A DNA stretch of 64,000 nt from DATARR01 sp034666985 (GTDB lineage: Bacteria > Acidobacteriota > Thermoanaerobaculia > Multivoradales > UBA5704), in contig JAXDKS010000031.1 in NCBI GenBank assembly GCA_034666985.1, positions 102,773-166,772 on the forward strand. The letters run 5' to 3'. Position numbers and translations under genes: made by a program. The notes under the pieces are model-generated. The model was given only the letters and a program-made list of their open reading frames with translations, was not told the origin of the DNA and ran no database searches. Every line of letters begins with the position of its first letter. Within the stretch, counting starts at the first letter, position 1. Positions 25,433 through 34,800 of the stretch are shown here, piece after piece.

Positions 25433-28159
25433 ATGTCCAACCGCAGCAGCCAAGCCAAGCGATTCCTGGCCAAGGTCACGCCGATCGGTGGGCTGGAAAG
25501 CGCCGGACCGTCCGGACAGGATGAAGTCGAGTCGATCACCGAGCGGGAGCAACTGCCCTCCGTCCAGCGGAAGGTCGTGCGCAGCACCTATGAGAAGCTC
25601 GCGACGGACCAGGAGCTCTCGCCGACCGAGCAGTTCGCGCTCGAGGCAATCATCATCCCCGACAAGCGCCCCGCCATCGACATCGTGAATGGCGATTTCG
25701 AGGTGCGGCACCCGCTCTGGCTGCACTACGCCACCGGCCCCATCAAGAGCACCCTCCGCAGGGTACTGCCGTCCATCGGCCGGGTGGAGGTCTCGGGGAT
25801 TCCAGGCCTGCCCTACGGCGGCACCGGCTTCGTCGTCGGCTCGGGTCTGCTCATGACGAACCGCCACGTGGCCGAGCTGTTCTCCTCCGGGCTCGGCCGC
25901 GACGGGCTCGTGTTCCGGCGTGGGATCAGCTCCGGCGTCGATTTCAAGCGTGAGCGCGGCCGCGCCGAGAAGCAGTTCCTGCGCGTCCGGCGGGTGCTGA
26001 TGATCCACCCCTACTGGGACATGGCCCTCCTCCAGGTCGATGGTCTGTCGGACCGCAACCCGCCCCTGGTCCTCGCGCTGGAGCAGCCCGATCAACTCGT
26101 CGGCCGCGACGTCGCTGTCATTGGCTATCCCGCACTGGACCCCCGCAACCCCATCGACGTCCAGAACCGGGTCTTCGACAGCGTCTATTACGTCAAGCGC
26201 CTCCAGCCCGGCAAGCTCGGATCTCGCCGCCCCATTCGCAGCTTCGACCACACCGTCTCGGCGATGACGCACGATGCGTCCACCCTCGGCGGCAACTCCG
26301 GCTCCGCGGTCGTGGAGGTCATCACCGGAGCGGTCGTGGCGCTTCATTTCGCTGGCGTCTATCTCGACGCCAACTTCACGGTTCCCTCCTGGGAGCTATC
26401 GCGAGACCAGCGGGTGATCGAGGCGGGAGTGAAGTTCCGCAGCGCCGTCCAGGGCGACGTGGACGTCACCGGCCAGTGGTGGGGCACGGTTGAAGGCGCG
26501 CCGACGCCCCCTGCTGCCCCAGCACCTCTCGCCAGCCCGACGCCGGCGGCCACTCCCTCGGCGGCCTCCTTGGACGCTGGAGGCGGGGCGACCTGGACGA
26601 TCCCCCTCCAGATCACGGTCCGCGTTGGCGGCGGAGCGCAGCAAACCACGGCGACCACGGCGACGGCGGCCACCGCGCCTCCCGTCGTCGCGCCGCCCAC
26701 GGAGAAGGTCGTCATGCCGGTCCACGATCCGGACTACACGACGCGCAAGGGGTACGACAGGCGATTTCTCGGGATCGACGTGCCGCTGCCCGAACCGCAG
26801 GATGAGACTCTCTGCGCCCAGTTGGAGGACGGCAGCTACGTCCTGCCCTACCACCACTTCTCGCTGGTCATGCACAAGGGGCGCCGCCTGACGATGTTCA
26901 CCGCCTCGAACCTCGACGCCGACCCGCACAGGAAGAAGCCGGAGCCGGGGAAGTCGTACACGCGCAAGGCTCTGGGGGGGCTCGGCACGAACGACACGGA
27001 GCTCTGGTTCACCGATCCGAGGATCGCCCAGGAGGACCAGCTCCCGGACCGCTTCTTCTCGAAGGACAAAGGAGCGTTCGACCGGGGCCACGTGGTGCGG
27101 CGCGAGGACGTGGCGTGGGGGCGCTCCTATCAGGAGGTCCAGTTCGCCAACGGTGACACCTTCCACACCACGAATTGCACGCCGCAGATCGCCGGATTCA
27201 ACCAGCCGATGAGCGACGAAAACTGGGGCGACCTGGAGAAGTACGTCTCCTCGGAGGCAGGAAAGGATCGGCTCAGCCTCTTTGCGGGCCCGGTGCTGGC
27301 GGACGACGATCCGATCTTCGTGGGCGTCGACGATGAGGGTCCGGTGCGGGTCCCGATCCCGCGCCAGTACTGGAAGGTCATTCTGGCCGAAGAGGATGGC
27401 GAGCTCCGCGCTTTCGCCTTCGTCCTGCGCCAGGACCTCAGCGACGTGCCGCTCGAGTTCGCCGTGGATGCCACCTGGCGCCAGCACATGATCGCCATCA
27501 GCGACCTCGAGGAGCTGCTCGGCATTGTTCGCTTCCCCGAGGTGGTACGGCAGGCCGACCAGGCGAGCACCGACGCCGGTGAGGCGGTGCGTAACCTGGC
27601 GGGGATCGAGCTCGTCGAGGGGCCGCCCCGCCAGGAGCTGGCGCGCCCCACTCCGAACAGCGGCGACGACGACTCCGCCGAGCCGGGCTCGACGCGGGCG
27701 CGAGCGGCCATCGAGGCTGCCGGGCTCGAGGCGCTGCCCTCGTGGCGGGTGGCCAGGTCGCTCCTCGCGCTGCGCCGCCAAGTGGATGCCCGAGCTCCCA
27801 GGCGGAGCAAGGCGAGCGACGGCACGATCGGCGACGCGGCCCATGCGGCCCGCAGCTCTGATCACAACCCGTGGGTCAGGGACGGTGCCATGGGAGTGGT
27901 GACGGCGATGGACATCACGCACGATCCGGCGCACGGCTGCGATGCCGACGCTCTGGCGGAGTCGATCCTCGCCAGCCGGGACGCGCGGGTCAAGTACGTC
28001 ATCTGGAACCGGAGGATCGCGAGCTCGTATGTGACCGGCGGAGTGGCTGCCTGGACCTGGCGGCCCTACAGCGGCATCAACCCGCACTCCAAGCACATCC
28101 ACATCTCCGTGCTGCCGGAGAAGACGGCCTTCGACTCGGAGGCGGCGTGGGTGATCTGA
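25433..28159 (+). CDS. Trypsin-like protease / NUC1 nuclease / M15-like peptidase fusion
   Basis: A 908-aa protein with no signal peptide and three apparent enzyme domains. Residues 115-320 are a trypsin-like protease with triad His145 (TNRHV), Asp196 (YWDMAL) and Ser289 (LGGNSGSA). A Pro/Ala linker (355-425) leads to a DNA/RNA non-specific endonuclease (430-700): DRGH at 550-553, then NCTPQIAGFN from Asn581 and Trp598. Residues 755-908 look like an M15-type zinc peptidase: SSDHNPW (His811), MDITHD (Asp827) and HSKHIHIS (His888, His890). The first 110 residues, including LEAIIIPDKRPA, resemble the N-terminus of the protease at 33390, so the two are paralogues. It faces a three-gene protease/NTPase operon and is inferred to be its effector. 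Confidence 0.85.
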   Translation: MSNRSSQAKRFLAKVTPIGGLESAGPSGQDEVESITEREQLPSVQRKVVRSTYEKLATDQELSPTEQFALEAIIIPDKRPAIDIVNGDFEVRHPLWLHYATGPIKSTLRRVLPSIGRVEVSGIPGLPYGGTGFVVGSGLLMTNRHVAELFSSGLGRDGLVFRRGISSGVDFKRERGRAEKQFLRVRRVLMIHPYWDMALLQVDGLSDRNPPLVLALEQPDQLVGRDVAVIGYPALDPRNPIDVQNRVFDSVYYVKRLQPGKLGSRRPIRSFDHTVSAMTHDASTLGGNSGSAVVEVITGAVVALHFAGVYLDANFTVPSWELSRDQRVIEAGVKFRSAVQGDVDVTGQWWGTVEGAPTPPAAPAPLASPTPAATPSAASLDAGGGATWTIPLQITVRVGGGAQQTTATTATAATAPPVVAPPTEKVVMPVHDPDYTTRKGYDRRFLGIDVPLPEPQDETLCAQLEDGSYVLPYHHFSLVMHKGRRLTMFTASNLDADPHRKKPEPGKSYTRKALGGLGTNDTELWFTDPRIAQEDQLPDRFFSKDKGAFDRGHVVRREDVAWGRSYQEVQFANGDTFHTTNCTPQIAGFNQPMSDENWGDLEKYVSSEAGKDRLSLFAGPVLADDDPIFVGVDDEGPVRVPIPRQYWKVILAEEDGELRAFAFVLRQDLSDVPLEFAVDATWRQHMIAISDLEELLGIVRFPEVVRQADQASTDAGEAVRNLAGIELVEGPPRQELARPTPNSGDDDSAEPGSTRARAAIEAAGLEALPSWRVARSLLALRRQVDARAPRRSKASDGTIGDAAHAARSSDHNPWVRDGAMGVVTAMDITHDPAHGCDADALAESILASRDARVKYVIWNRRIASSYVTGGVAAWTWRPYSGINPHSKHIHISVLPEKTAFDSEAAWVI

Positions 28160-28170
28160 GACGCGCCATG

Positions 28171-28205
28171 CCAGGCTCCGGTGGCTACGCCGCACCGGAG
28201 CCTGG
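28171..28205. terminator. Hairpin between convergent genes
   Basis: Perfect 13-bp arms CCAGGCTCCGGTG (28171-28183) and CACCGGAGCCTGG (28193-28205) with a 9-nt loop. The TAG stop of the minus-strand NTPase lies in the loop (28185-28187) and the plus-strand gene stops 12 nt before it, so one hairpin probably serves both transcripts. No T-tract is present. Confidence 0.65.
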
Positions 28206-31200
28206 CTGGAAGGCTCGCTCCCAACGTTGGAACGCGCTGGCGACCATCGCCAGCCTGGCCGCCCACGGCTTCTCCCGGCTGACCCCCTGCAGGAACTGGC
28301 CGAGCGCCGCTGACCGGTCGAGGTAGAGCACCAGATTGGCGATCTCTGAGCCGGCCTTGCCGGGACGGGCCGCAGCCTTCGCGAACACTTCGGGCTGGAG
28401 ATCGTAGGGGCGCAGATCCACGAGATCGAAAGCCAGCTCCGCCACCAGCGCCAGCTCTTTCTGGGTCCTGAACGCATCGAGCAGCGCGAACTTCACCGGT
28501 CCCCGGAACTCCGGGTTCGGCAGCACCAGCGACGACAAGAGCTTACCTTCGTAGCGATAGGGCGGCGAGACGATGACCGCCTTCGGGAAGCCGCGCGCGA
28601 TGGTACCCAGGATGTAGCCGGAGGACGCCCGCTTCGGTAGGTCCTGGAGACGCCGCTTGAGCCCGAGAAGCTTGCTCCGCAGCTCTGGCGGCAGCCCAGC
28701 GTCTGCGAGCTGCCTGAGCAGACGGACTGAGGGAGGAAGCGCTTCGCCGCTGAAGATCACAGCGGGCTCACCATCCTTGTACCCGATCCGCAGCACTGCA
28801 TGCCGTGTCATCTCCAGGGCGATGCTCGTCATGCCCAGGCGTTCGTCGCCGGCTCTTGGCCAGGGACTCTCTAGAGGTTGCAGCCGGGGGGGAATCGCCA
28901 GAGGTTTCCGCATCTCCCTCATGACATCCATAGCGGCGATCCGCAGGTAGCTGATCCAGCGCGCCAATTGTTCGAGGTAGCCAGTGGCCAATTTCTGCCA
29001 GTAGCCCACCTGGGTATCGGCGAGGAACCTGGAGCTGTACTCAAACGCCCGCCTGGAGTCTCCTAGACAGAAGCAGATCCAAGTCATCAGGTTCATTCGC
29101 TCCAAGTACTCGCCGAGCGACTCCGCTTCCGCAAAGTGCTTAGGTCTAAACGCCTCAGAGCCCAGGAGGGAGCGCTTCTTTGCCTCGGACCACCTCGCCG
29201 TGACTGCCAGCGCCCTGAGCTCCCAGAGAGGGTGCAGATCCGGCTTGGCTTCGAGCAGCCTCAGCGCCCGCTCCGGCTCGTCGTTGAGCAGGTAGCGCTC
29301 GCCCTGGCGGAGAATGAACTCCGTGCGCCGGGGCTCGGGCAGGCTCTTGCCTTCCTCGTCCGACAGCGGACGGTCCAGGATCGACTTGACGACGGCCAGG
29401 ACATGCGGCGGCAGATCGTCCAGCGTCGGATGGAGGGAGGATTCGAAGCGCCGGACCTCGGCTGGATCCAGGCGTCCCGCCTGGGGTCTGCTCATCAGCA
29501 TCAGCCGATGGTAGAACGCCTCGCCGGCCGCGAGCTGCGCATCCGGGCCCGAGGCGTGAGCGACGTAGTACCGGCTGGCCGCGCGATGGATCTTGCGCGC
29601 CGTCTGCCGCATGTCGGCATCGATCAGGCGGAGCATCGTACGCCGGAGGTCGGCGCGATGCACCACGGTGTCGGGACCGGCCTCCTGCACCAGCCAGACC
29701 TCCCGACGCAGTCGTTGGAACAGCTCCCTGGCCCTGCCGGGTCCCCGTTCCTTCACGTCCAGGATCGGGAAGAGCACCTGCTCGATGAGATCCGGGGTCA
29801 CGCGTCGCAGGACCAGGCCGGGGTGAGCCAGGGCGGCGAGCGCCTTGTCCTTCTCTCGGTCCCCGATGTGGGCCAGGATGCGCCGGTAGAGGATCCCCTG
29901 CACCAGCTCTTGGTCGAGCGCTCCGTGGTCGCCTCCAGCTTCTTTCGCGAGGGTCTCGGGACGGATGGTCCCCGCCTTCACCAGGCGAGACGCCAGCCGC
30001 AGGACCAGAGGGTTGCAGCTCCCGTCGTGCGGATCACCGACCGCACCGACGATCGCGCGGGCTTGCTCGGCGCGCAGCCCGAGGTCGCGGAGGAGCGCGA
30101 GAGCGGACGGCTCATCGAGCCCGGTCAATCGGAGCTCGGGCTCGGTGAGCCGCGGACCGAAGCTCGGGTCCTCCCCGATCGGTGCCCGCCCGGCCACCAC
30201 CACCCTCAGCTCGGGCAGGTTGCAGGTCGAGAACAGGTCCTCGGCCCATGCCGCGACGGCCTGCGCCCCCCGATAACCGGAGCTTGGAGCCCCGTCGCCT
30301 CGCCCACCCTGGAGGACCTCGAAAGTGTCCAGGATGATCACCAGCGGCTTGCCGCCGTGGACACCGATCTCGGCCTGCGAGAGGATGCCGGGCAGGAGAT
30401 AGGCGAGCTCCGACGTCGAGCGGGCGACGCCTTCGAGACTGGCCGTCCCCTGTTGGTCGGGGCTGGCGAAGCCGCTCGACAGAAGGTTGATTCGCGCGTT
30501 GTGACGCAGCTCTCGCAGCCGCGTCGCAATCGCCGGAAACCAGGCTCCAATCTGACGGGTGAGCTCGAAGGTGAGGGCGGCAGGATCGCCGGAGGCGAAG
30601 CGCGCACGGTCGAAGTCGATGATCACGACGGCCGGGCGCGGCGATCGTTCGAGGAGCCCGTGAGCGAAGCGGGCCAGCAGGGTCGACTTGCCGACGCCGC
30701 CGATACCGCTCAGACCCAGGATCGGCAGTCGCCCGTCCGAGCCGGATGCAGCGGAGACGAAACGCCGGAGCTTCCCCAGCTCGGCCCGGCGGCCGCGGAA
30801 ATCGGGCAGCAGGACGTTGAAGCTCTCCTTGATGGCATCACGGGCCAGGAGGTCACGCACCTCGGAGGGATCCGGGGCGTTCTTGAAGATGCCGGCCGTC
30901 CATTCTGCCACCTGGAGGAGCGAAGCCCTGTCCTCTCGAGCTCGCTGGAGGTTCACCGACTTGCCAGACAAAATCCGGCGGAACAGTCGCGTCTCGGCGC
31001 CCTTGGCCTCCACCTTGGTCTCGCGAAGGGTCTGCACCATCGTCGCGGGATCCCCCGCCAGGGCCGCCAGCACCTCACGGCGAGGCTCACGGCGGAGGCG
31101 CCAGACGGGACGCCCAGCGCCGGGCTGGACCTCGCAGTCGCCGACGAGGTCCGACAGGACGACCTCCCTCAACCGGCGGTCGGCTCCCTTGATCTTGTTC

Positions 31201-31418
31201 AGGTTGATCAGGCGCTGCGGCTCGAACCAGCCGAGCACGGCGGCCTTCCGCCTGACATCGGCGATGACCGGGGACGCCTGCGTCTCACGCGCGGAAGGCC
31301 GAACAGCGGTCCGCCGTGGCTTGAGACCTGGCTCTAGCTCCTGGAAGCTGGTTCCGAGCTGCGCGAATGCCGCCGCAATCTCAGCGTCGAATTTCTGTCG
31401 GTCGAGAGAATTGCTCAT
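28185..31418 (-). CDS. STAND-type P-loop NTPase with long helical C-terminal region
   Basis: A 1077-aa protein. The NTPase core has Walker A GLSGIGGVGKST (residues 235-246), Walker B PLVIILDTFE (Asp364) and a sensor-like VVVAGRAP near 415, as in STAND/AAA+ signalling ATPases. The N-terminal 200 residues are basic and helical with no recognised catalytic motif. Residues 560-1077 include repeat-like helical segments (ERALRLLEAKPDLHPLWELR) suggesting a TPR-like sensor. The ATG at 31418 follows the upstream stop by 5 nt, so translation is coupled. With two trypsin-like neighbours it fits the logic of NTP-dependent bacterial conflict systems; the trigger is unknown. Confidence 0.8.
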   Translation of the reverse strand: MSNSLDRQKFDAEIAAAFAQLGTSFQELEPGLKPRRTAVRPSARETQASPVIADVRRKAAVLGWFEPQRLINLNKIKGADRRLREVVLSDLVGDCEVQPGAGRPVWRLRREPRREVLAALAGDPATMVQTLRETKVEAKGAETRLFRRILSGKSVNLQRAREDRASLLQVAEWTAGIFKNAPDPSEVRDLLARDAIKESFNVLLPDFRGRRAELGKLRRFVSAASGSDGRLPILGLSGIGGVGKSTLLARFAHGLLERSPRPAVVIIDFDRARFASGDPAALTFELTRQIGAWFPAIATRLRELRHNARINLLSSGFASPDQQGTASLEGVARSTSELAYLLPGILSQAEIGVHGGKPLVIILDTFEVLQGGRGDGAPSSGYRGAQAVAAWAEDLFSTCNLPELRVVVAGRAPIGEDPSFGPRLTEPELRLTGLDEPSALALLRDLGLRAEQARAIVGAVGDPHDGSCNPLVLRLASRLVKAGTIRPETLAKEAGGDHGALDQELVQGILYRRILAHIGDREKDKALAALAHPGLVLRRVTPDLIEQVLFPILDVKERGPGRARELFQRLRREVWLVQEAGPDTVVHRADLRRTMLRLIDADMRQTARKIHRAASRYYVAHASGPDAQLAAGEAFYHRLMLMSRPQAGRLDPAEVRRFESSLHPTLDDLPPHVLAVVKSILDRPLSDEEGKSLPEPRRTEFILRQGERYLLNDEPERALRLLEAKPDLHPLWELRALAVTARWSEAKKRSLLGSEAFRPKHFAEAESLGEYLERMNLMTWICFCLGDSRRAFEYSSRFLADTQVGYWQKLATGYLEQLARWISYLRIAAMDVMREMRKPLAIPPRLQPLESPWPRAGDERLGMTSIALEMTRHAVLRIGYKDGEPAVIFSGEALPPSVRLLRQLADAGLPPELRSKLLGLKRRLQDLPKRASSGYILGTIARGFPKAVIVSPPYRYEGKLLSSLVLPNPEFRGPVKFALLDAFRTQKELALVAELAFDLVDLRPYDLQPEVFAKAAARPGKAGSEIANLVLYLDRSAALGQFLQGVSREKPWAARLAMVASAFQRWERAFQPGSGAA

Positions 31419-31423
31419 CGTAA

Positions 31424-33364
31424 TCACCCTGTCCTGAGACCGTGTTTCCTCTCGACGGCGATGGTCTCGTCGGCGATCGTCTTCATCAGCTCCGGGTGCT
31501 GGAGATTCCCCCCGCAAACGGTCATGCACCACCTCAAGATGAGATCCGCGATCGTACGGACGAAGGCCTCCTCATAGGATTTTCCCTTGGCCTCGAACGA
31601 GCGTACCAGGTAATCCCCGACATCCTGTTCGAGCACTGCTTCGGTCGTTGTGCCGAGAAACTGACGTTCGGTGAATTGAGCCATCTCCGGAATGGGCACA
31701 CCCTCGAGACCCAGCAGGACGAAACGGAGCCATGGCGTGCTCTCCGCGCGCGCATAGAGGAGATCTAGAAGCTTCCTCACCTGCCCCTGGTCGGGAAGCG
31801 AGACCTCATCGAGCTCGTCGAGCATCAGCCAGACCATCCTGCCCTTCCGGCTCTGGTCCATGACGTCGAGCAGCCGGCTCATCAACTGGTGGTTGAGCCA
31901 CGCGTTGTCGGACGTATCCGCCTGGGAGAGCTCCGGCAGCGTGCTCGCATCGGCGCCCAGAGGTCCCAGCAGGTACTTCTCAGCAAACCCCAGCGTCGAC
32001 TCCTTGTTGAAATCGCTCGCCTTGCAAGCCAGCACGCTATGCTCACCCGCAGTGAGCATACCTTTGACGATGTCGATCGTGAAGCTCTTGCCCGACCCCT
32101 TGGGACCGCTGACCACCAGGAAGCGTTCACGACGAGTCTCGGCCGCGACTCCTCCCCCAGCGGCGGAGAGACCAACCCACTGCTGGAGGTTGATGCGCCC
32201 GAACACGGGATGCTGCTGAATTCTCTTAGTGTCGACTGCCCGTTGTGGCCGCAGATGGGGAGCGACAGGCGGCGCATCCTTCAGCTTCCAAAACCCCAGG
32301 ATGCGTGGCATCGGCACCGCGCGGTTCTCCTTCTCGTCCTCGCTTGCTTTTCTCCTCCTCTTCGGGCCATCGGGCATGGCTGCCTGGTGGAGGCCCACAA
32401 CCTTGAATTCGTCGTTGAGGCACGGGCTGCCCGACGATCCTGGTTCCGTATTAACTCTGTGTACGATGCGAAAGGCGCCCAATCCCAAGAAGCGCCGTAC
32501 CGTGTTGTTGTCAAAAGCCATGGGCCCCCCGTAGGGGTGCTGGAGGATCGTCAGCCGGTGCCCGCGCGTCACCGGCAGTTCGCTGACTTCGAGACCCGTG
32601 CGCGCCACACCCGGCAGCTCCGCCAGGCGAATGACCGCGAAGTCCCAGAAACCGTTGAGCTTCTCTTCGTCCTCGGGCAGAAGGTCGAGGAGCTCTTCCG
32701 GCGTGCAGGGGCTGGTCTTCACCAGCCATGGATCGGCGACTTGGCAGACGAACCCTTCGCGCAGAGTGACCTCGCCGTCTCTCTCGGTTCGCGAGTAGTC
32801 AAACTTGACGCGCAGCTTCCCGGCACTGCCGGGAGATTCCGTGTTGTCGGCTTGCAGCAACGGCTTGATGACATGGTACGCCGTCATCACGAGGTCCGAG
32901 CGAATGAGGAAGCCCGTCCCCGTGGGTTGTCCTTCGATATCAATCCGGCACACCTGGAGTTGGGCGCGGAGCAGGCGCCTAGGAAACAGTTTGGCATCTT
33001 TAGTCCCGCGCTCGTCGACTCTCTGCTGGAGCCTCGCCAGCCGCTTGTCATCGCACATCGCCTTCGCAGCGGCCACAAATCCATCGCCGTCGATCTGCCC
33101 ATCCAGGCAAGCGAAACAGAGCTCGGCGAGCCAGCCGTCCTCAGCCGCGCGGAGAATGGCCAGCGTGAACGCCGCGGTCTGATCCACCCTGGCGCTGGCG
33201 ACCGCCTCGAACTCGAGCACCGTGGGGCGGCCCGCCTGAGCGCGCCGGAAGGCATCGGCGAACTGCTGGCGCGATCCCGTGATTGTCTGTGCCAGGGCGA
33301 TCGCCCGATCGCGGTCGACGCCACGAGCGGGCTTGGCGGTGGCCGTAGTGCTGGTGGTCCCCAT
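31424..33364 (-). CDS. Adaptor-like domain / trypsin-like protease / P-loop ATPase fusion
   Basis: A 646-aa protein with three parts. Residues 20-105 are a small helical domain (FTLAILRAAEDGWLAELCFA) resembling effector-associated (EAD-type) adaptors. Residues 130-330 are trypsin-like with His164 (TAYHVIKP), Asp241 (FWDFAVI) and Ser311 (PGSSGSP). Residues 385-646 are a P-loop ATPase: Walker A GPKGSGKS (420-427) and Walker B VWLMLDELDE (Asp516-Glu517). EAD-like domains are known to couple STAND NTPases to proteases in conflict systems, which is how I read it here. It is the middle gene of the operon: 25 nt after the protease gene, 5 nt before the NTPase gene. Confidence 0.8.
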   Translation of the reverse strand: MGTTSTTATAKPARGVDRDRAIALAQTITGSRQQFADAFRRAQAGRPTVLEFEAVASARVDQTAAFTLAILRAAEDGWLAELCFACLDGQIDGDGFVAAAKAMCDDKRLARLQQRVDERGTKDAKLFPRRLLRAQLQVCRIDIEGQPTGTGFLIRSDLVMTAYHVIKPLLQADNTESPGSAGKLRVKFDYSRTERDGEVTLREGFVCQVADPWLVKTSPCTPEELLDLLPEDEEKLNGFWDFAVIRLAELPGVARTGLEVSELPVTRGHRLTILQHPYGGPMAFDNNTVRRFLGLGAFRIVHRVNTEPGSSGSPCLNDEFKVVGLHQAAMPDGPKRRRKASEDEKENRAVPMPRILGFWKLKDAPPVAPHLRPQRAVDTKRIQQHPVFGRINLQQWVGLSAAGGGVAAETRRERFLVVSGPKGSGKSFTIDIVKGMLTAGEHSVLACKASDFNKESTLGFAEKYLLGPLGADASTLPELSQADTSDNAWLNHQLMSRLLDVMDQSRKGRMVWLMLDELDEVSLPDQGQVRKLLDLLYARAESTPWLRFVLLGLEGVPIPEMAQFTERQFLGTTTEAVLEQDVGDYLVRSFEAKGKSYEEAFVRTIADLILRWCMTVCGGNLQHPELMKTIADETIAVERKHGLRTG

Positions 33365-33389
33365 CGATGTTTGCGACCGCGCGATGACC

Positions 33390-34541
33390 TCAGCCGTCCT
33401 GGAAGCTCGCTCCGTGATCGGCCAGCACCTGCTCGATGCGGGCGACGGAGTGAGCGTAGTTCGCCTGCCTCTTGAGCCCGCCGAAGTGCAGCCCCACCAC
33501 CGCCTTACCTTGAATCAGGAACTCGATCACGCAGGAGCCCGAGTTCCCGCCGAGGGTCGAGACGTCGTGGGTGAAGACCCGCTTATGCCCTCCATCCTCG
33601 ACGGCATCCGGCCCCTCGTCCACATAGCCGGGCGCGAAGCGCTTGACGAAATACTCGTCCTGGAAGACGCGCATCAGAACCTCACCGACCTCATCGTTGT
33701 ATGGACGGGCAGGGTACCCCATGACATAGATCTCCTCTCCTGTCCGCAGGGCCTTGATCCTGCGCGAGAGCCGGAGCGGAGGGGGCAGGTCTTCGGTGCC
33801 GTTGTTCTTCTCGACCGTCAGCAGCGCGAGGTCGAGGTTGGAGGTCTTCAGCACTCGGTTGATGGCATCGGGTCCGGAGAACGCCACCCCCGTCACCTTG
33901 AACTCACGTTTGCGGTCCCGTTCGAGCTCAGCGGCAAAGTCGATGGTGACAGGCTGCAGGAATTTCCACGACCCGTCGGGCTGCGGATTGGGGCCGCCGA
34001 CCAGCTCCTCGAGCACGTGCCGGTTGGTGGCGATCAGTCCCTCCGCTACGACGAAGCCAGTACCGGCGTAGTTGGGGAACCCGATGGCCGAGTTGATGCG
34101 GCCCACCGACCGCGACACCTCGGCGATGCCGAGACGCAGCTCGGAGATCCGGCCTCCCCAGGAGCCGGCCTCGGAGACACTGGGATCGACGTCGTCGTCC
34201 TGGACGAAGAGTGCGGGCCGGGTGCCGTCCGGGACGATGATGGCTTCGAGGCCGATCATCTGCCGGTCATCGACCTGCGCGTCCTCTCCATGCACGGCGA
34301 GCTTCAGCAGTGCCGCCTCCGCGTCCGCCAAAACTCGCTCCTGCTCGGCTCGCACCGCCTCGTTCTGCCCGTCCTGCATGCGCTCGGCGATCTTGTGGAA
34401 CCGCTCGCGCGCCGCCGCGAGAGAGTCTTTGATACGGTCGGAGGTCAGATCCGGTGGCGCCGCGCCCGAGCCCGTACCTTCCAGCCCGCCCTGACTAGGC
34501 TTCCGCAGCATCCTGAGCGCCCGTACAGCCAGTCGCCCCAT
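33390..34541 (-). CDS. Trypsin-like serine protease, first gene of the conflict operon
   Basis: About 383 aa. A coiled N-terminal region of some 100 residues (RERFHKIAERMQDGQNEAVR) and the motif GLEAIIVPDGTRPAL precede a trypsin-like domain with TNRHV, SNLDLALL and STLGGNSGS (His180, Asp242 and Ser339 counted from an ATG at 34556). The same LEAII.PD..RPA and THD.STLGGNSGS strings occur in the 908-aa fusion, so these two proteases share ancestry. No signal peptide, so it is probably cytoplasmic. I prefer the ATG at 34541, which has GGAG 5-6 nt upstream; the ATG at 34556 lacks a site. Confidence 0.85.
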   Translation of the reverse strand: MGRLAVRALRMLRKPSQGGLEGTGSGAAPPDLTSDRIKDSLAAARERFHKIAERMQDGQNEAVRAEQERVLADAEAALLKLAVHGEDAQVDDRQMIGLEAIIVPDGTRPALFVQDDDVDPSVSEAGSWGGRISELRLGIAEVSRSVGRINSAIGFPNYAGTGFVVAEGLIATNRHVLEELVGGPNPQPDGSWKFLQPVTIDFAAELERDRKREFKVTGVAFSGPDAINRVLKTSNLDLALLTVEKNNGTEDLPPPLRLSRRIKALRTGEEIYVMGYPARPYNDEVGEVLMRVFQDEYFVKRFAPGYVDEGPDAVEDGGHKRVFTHDVSTLGGNSGSCVIEFLIQGKAVVGLHFGGLKRQANYAHSVARIEQVLADHGASFQDG

Positions 34542-34800
34542 ATCGTCTCCATTCATGAGCTATTGAATTTACCGGATTGTACCTTTCCCGAGCAAACGGA
34601 CCTTCTCAGGTTCCTCTCCAGCCCGTTGGCCAGTATGGCGAGCGGCCGGATGAGCAGGGGCGCCGCTACACACGACCGAAGTCGCCGGCCACCGCGGCGA
34701 CGGCAGGGGCACGGCACGACCCTCTGAGGCTATCTTCTCCCGTGATCCTGCTTCCTGCCCCGAAGGGGCCCCCTTGACAGGTCGGATATATTCGCTCGCC

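Noticed and set aside
34557..34800. Promoter pairs between the conflict operon and the receiver/FAD gene
   Set aside because: A TACAAT hexamer exists on the minus strand and TTGACA on the plus strand, but neither has a partner box at a workable distance.
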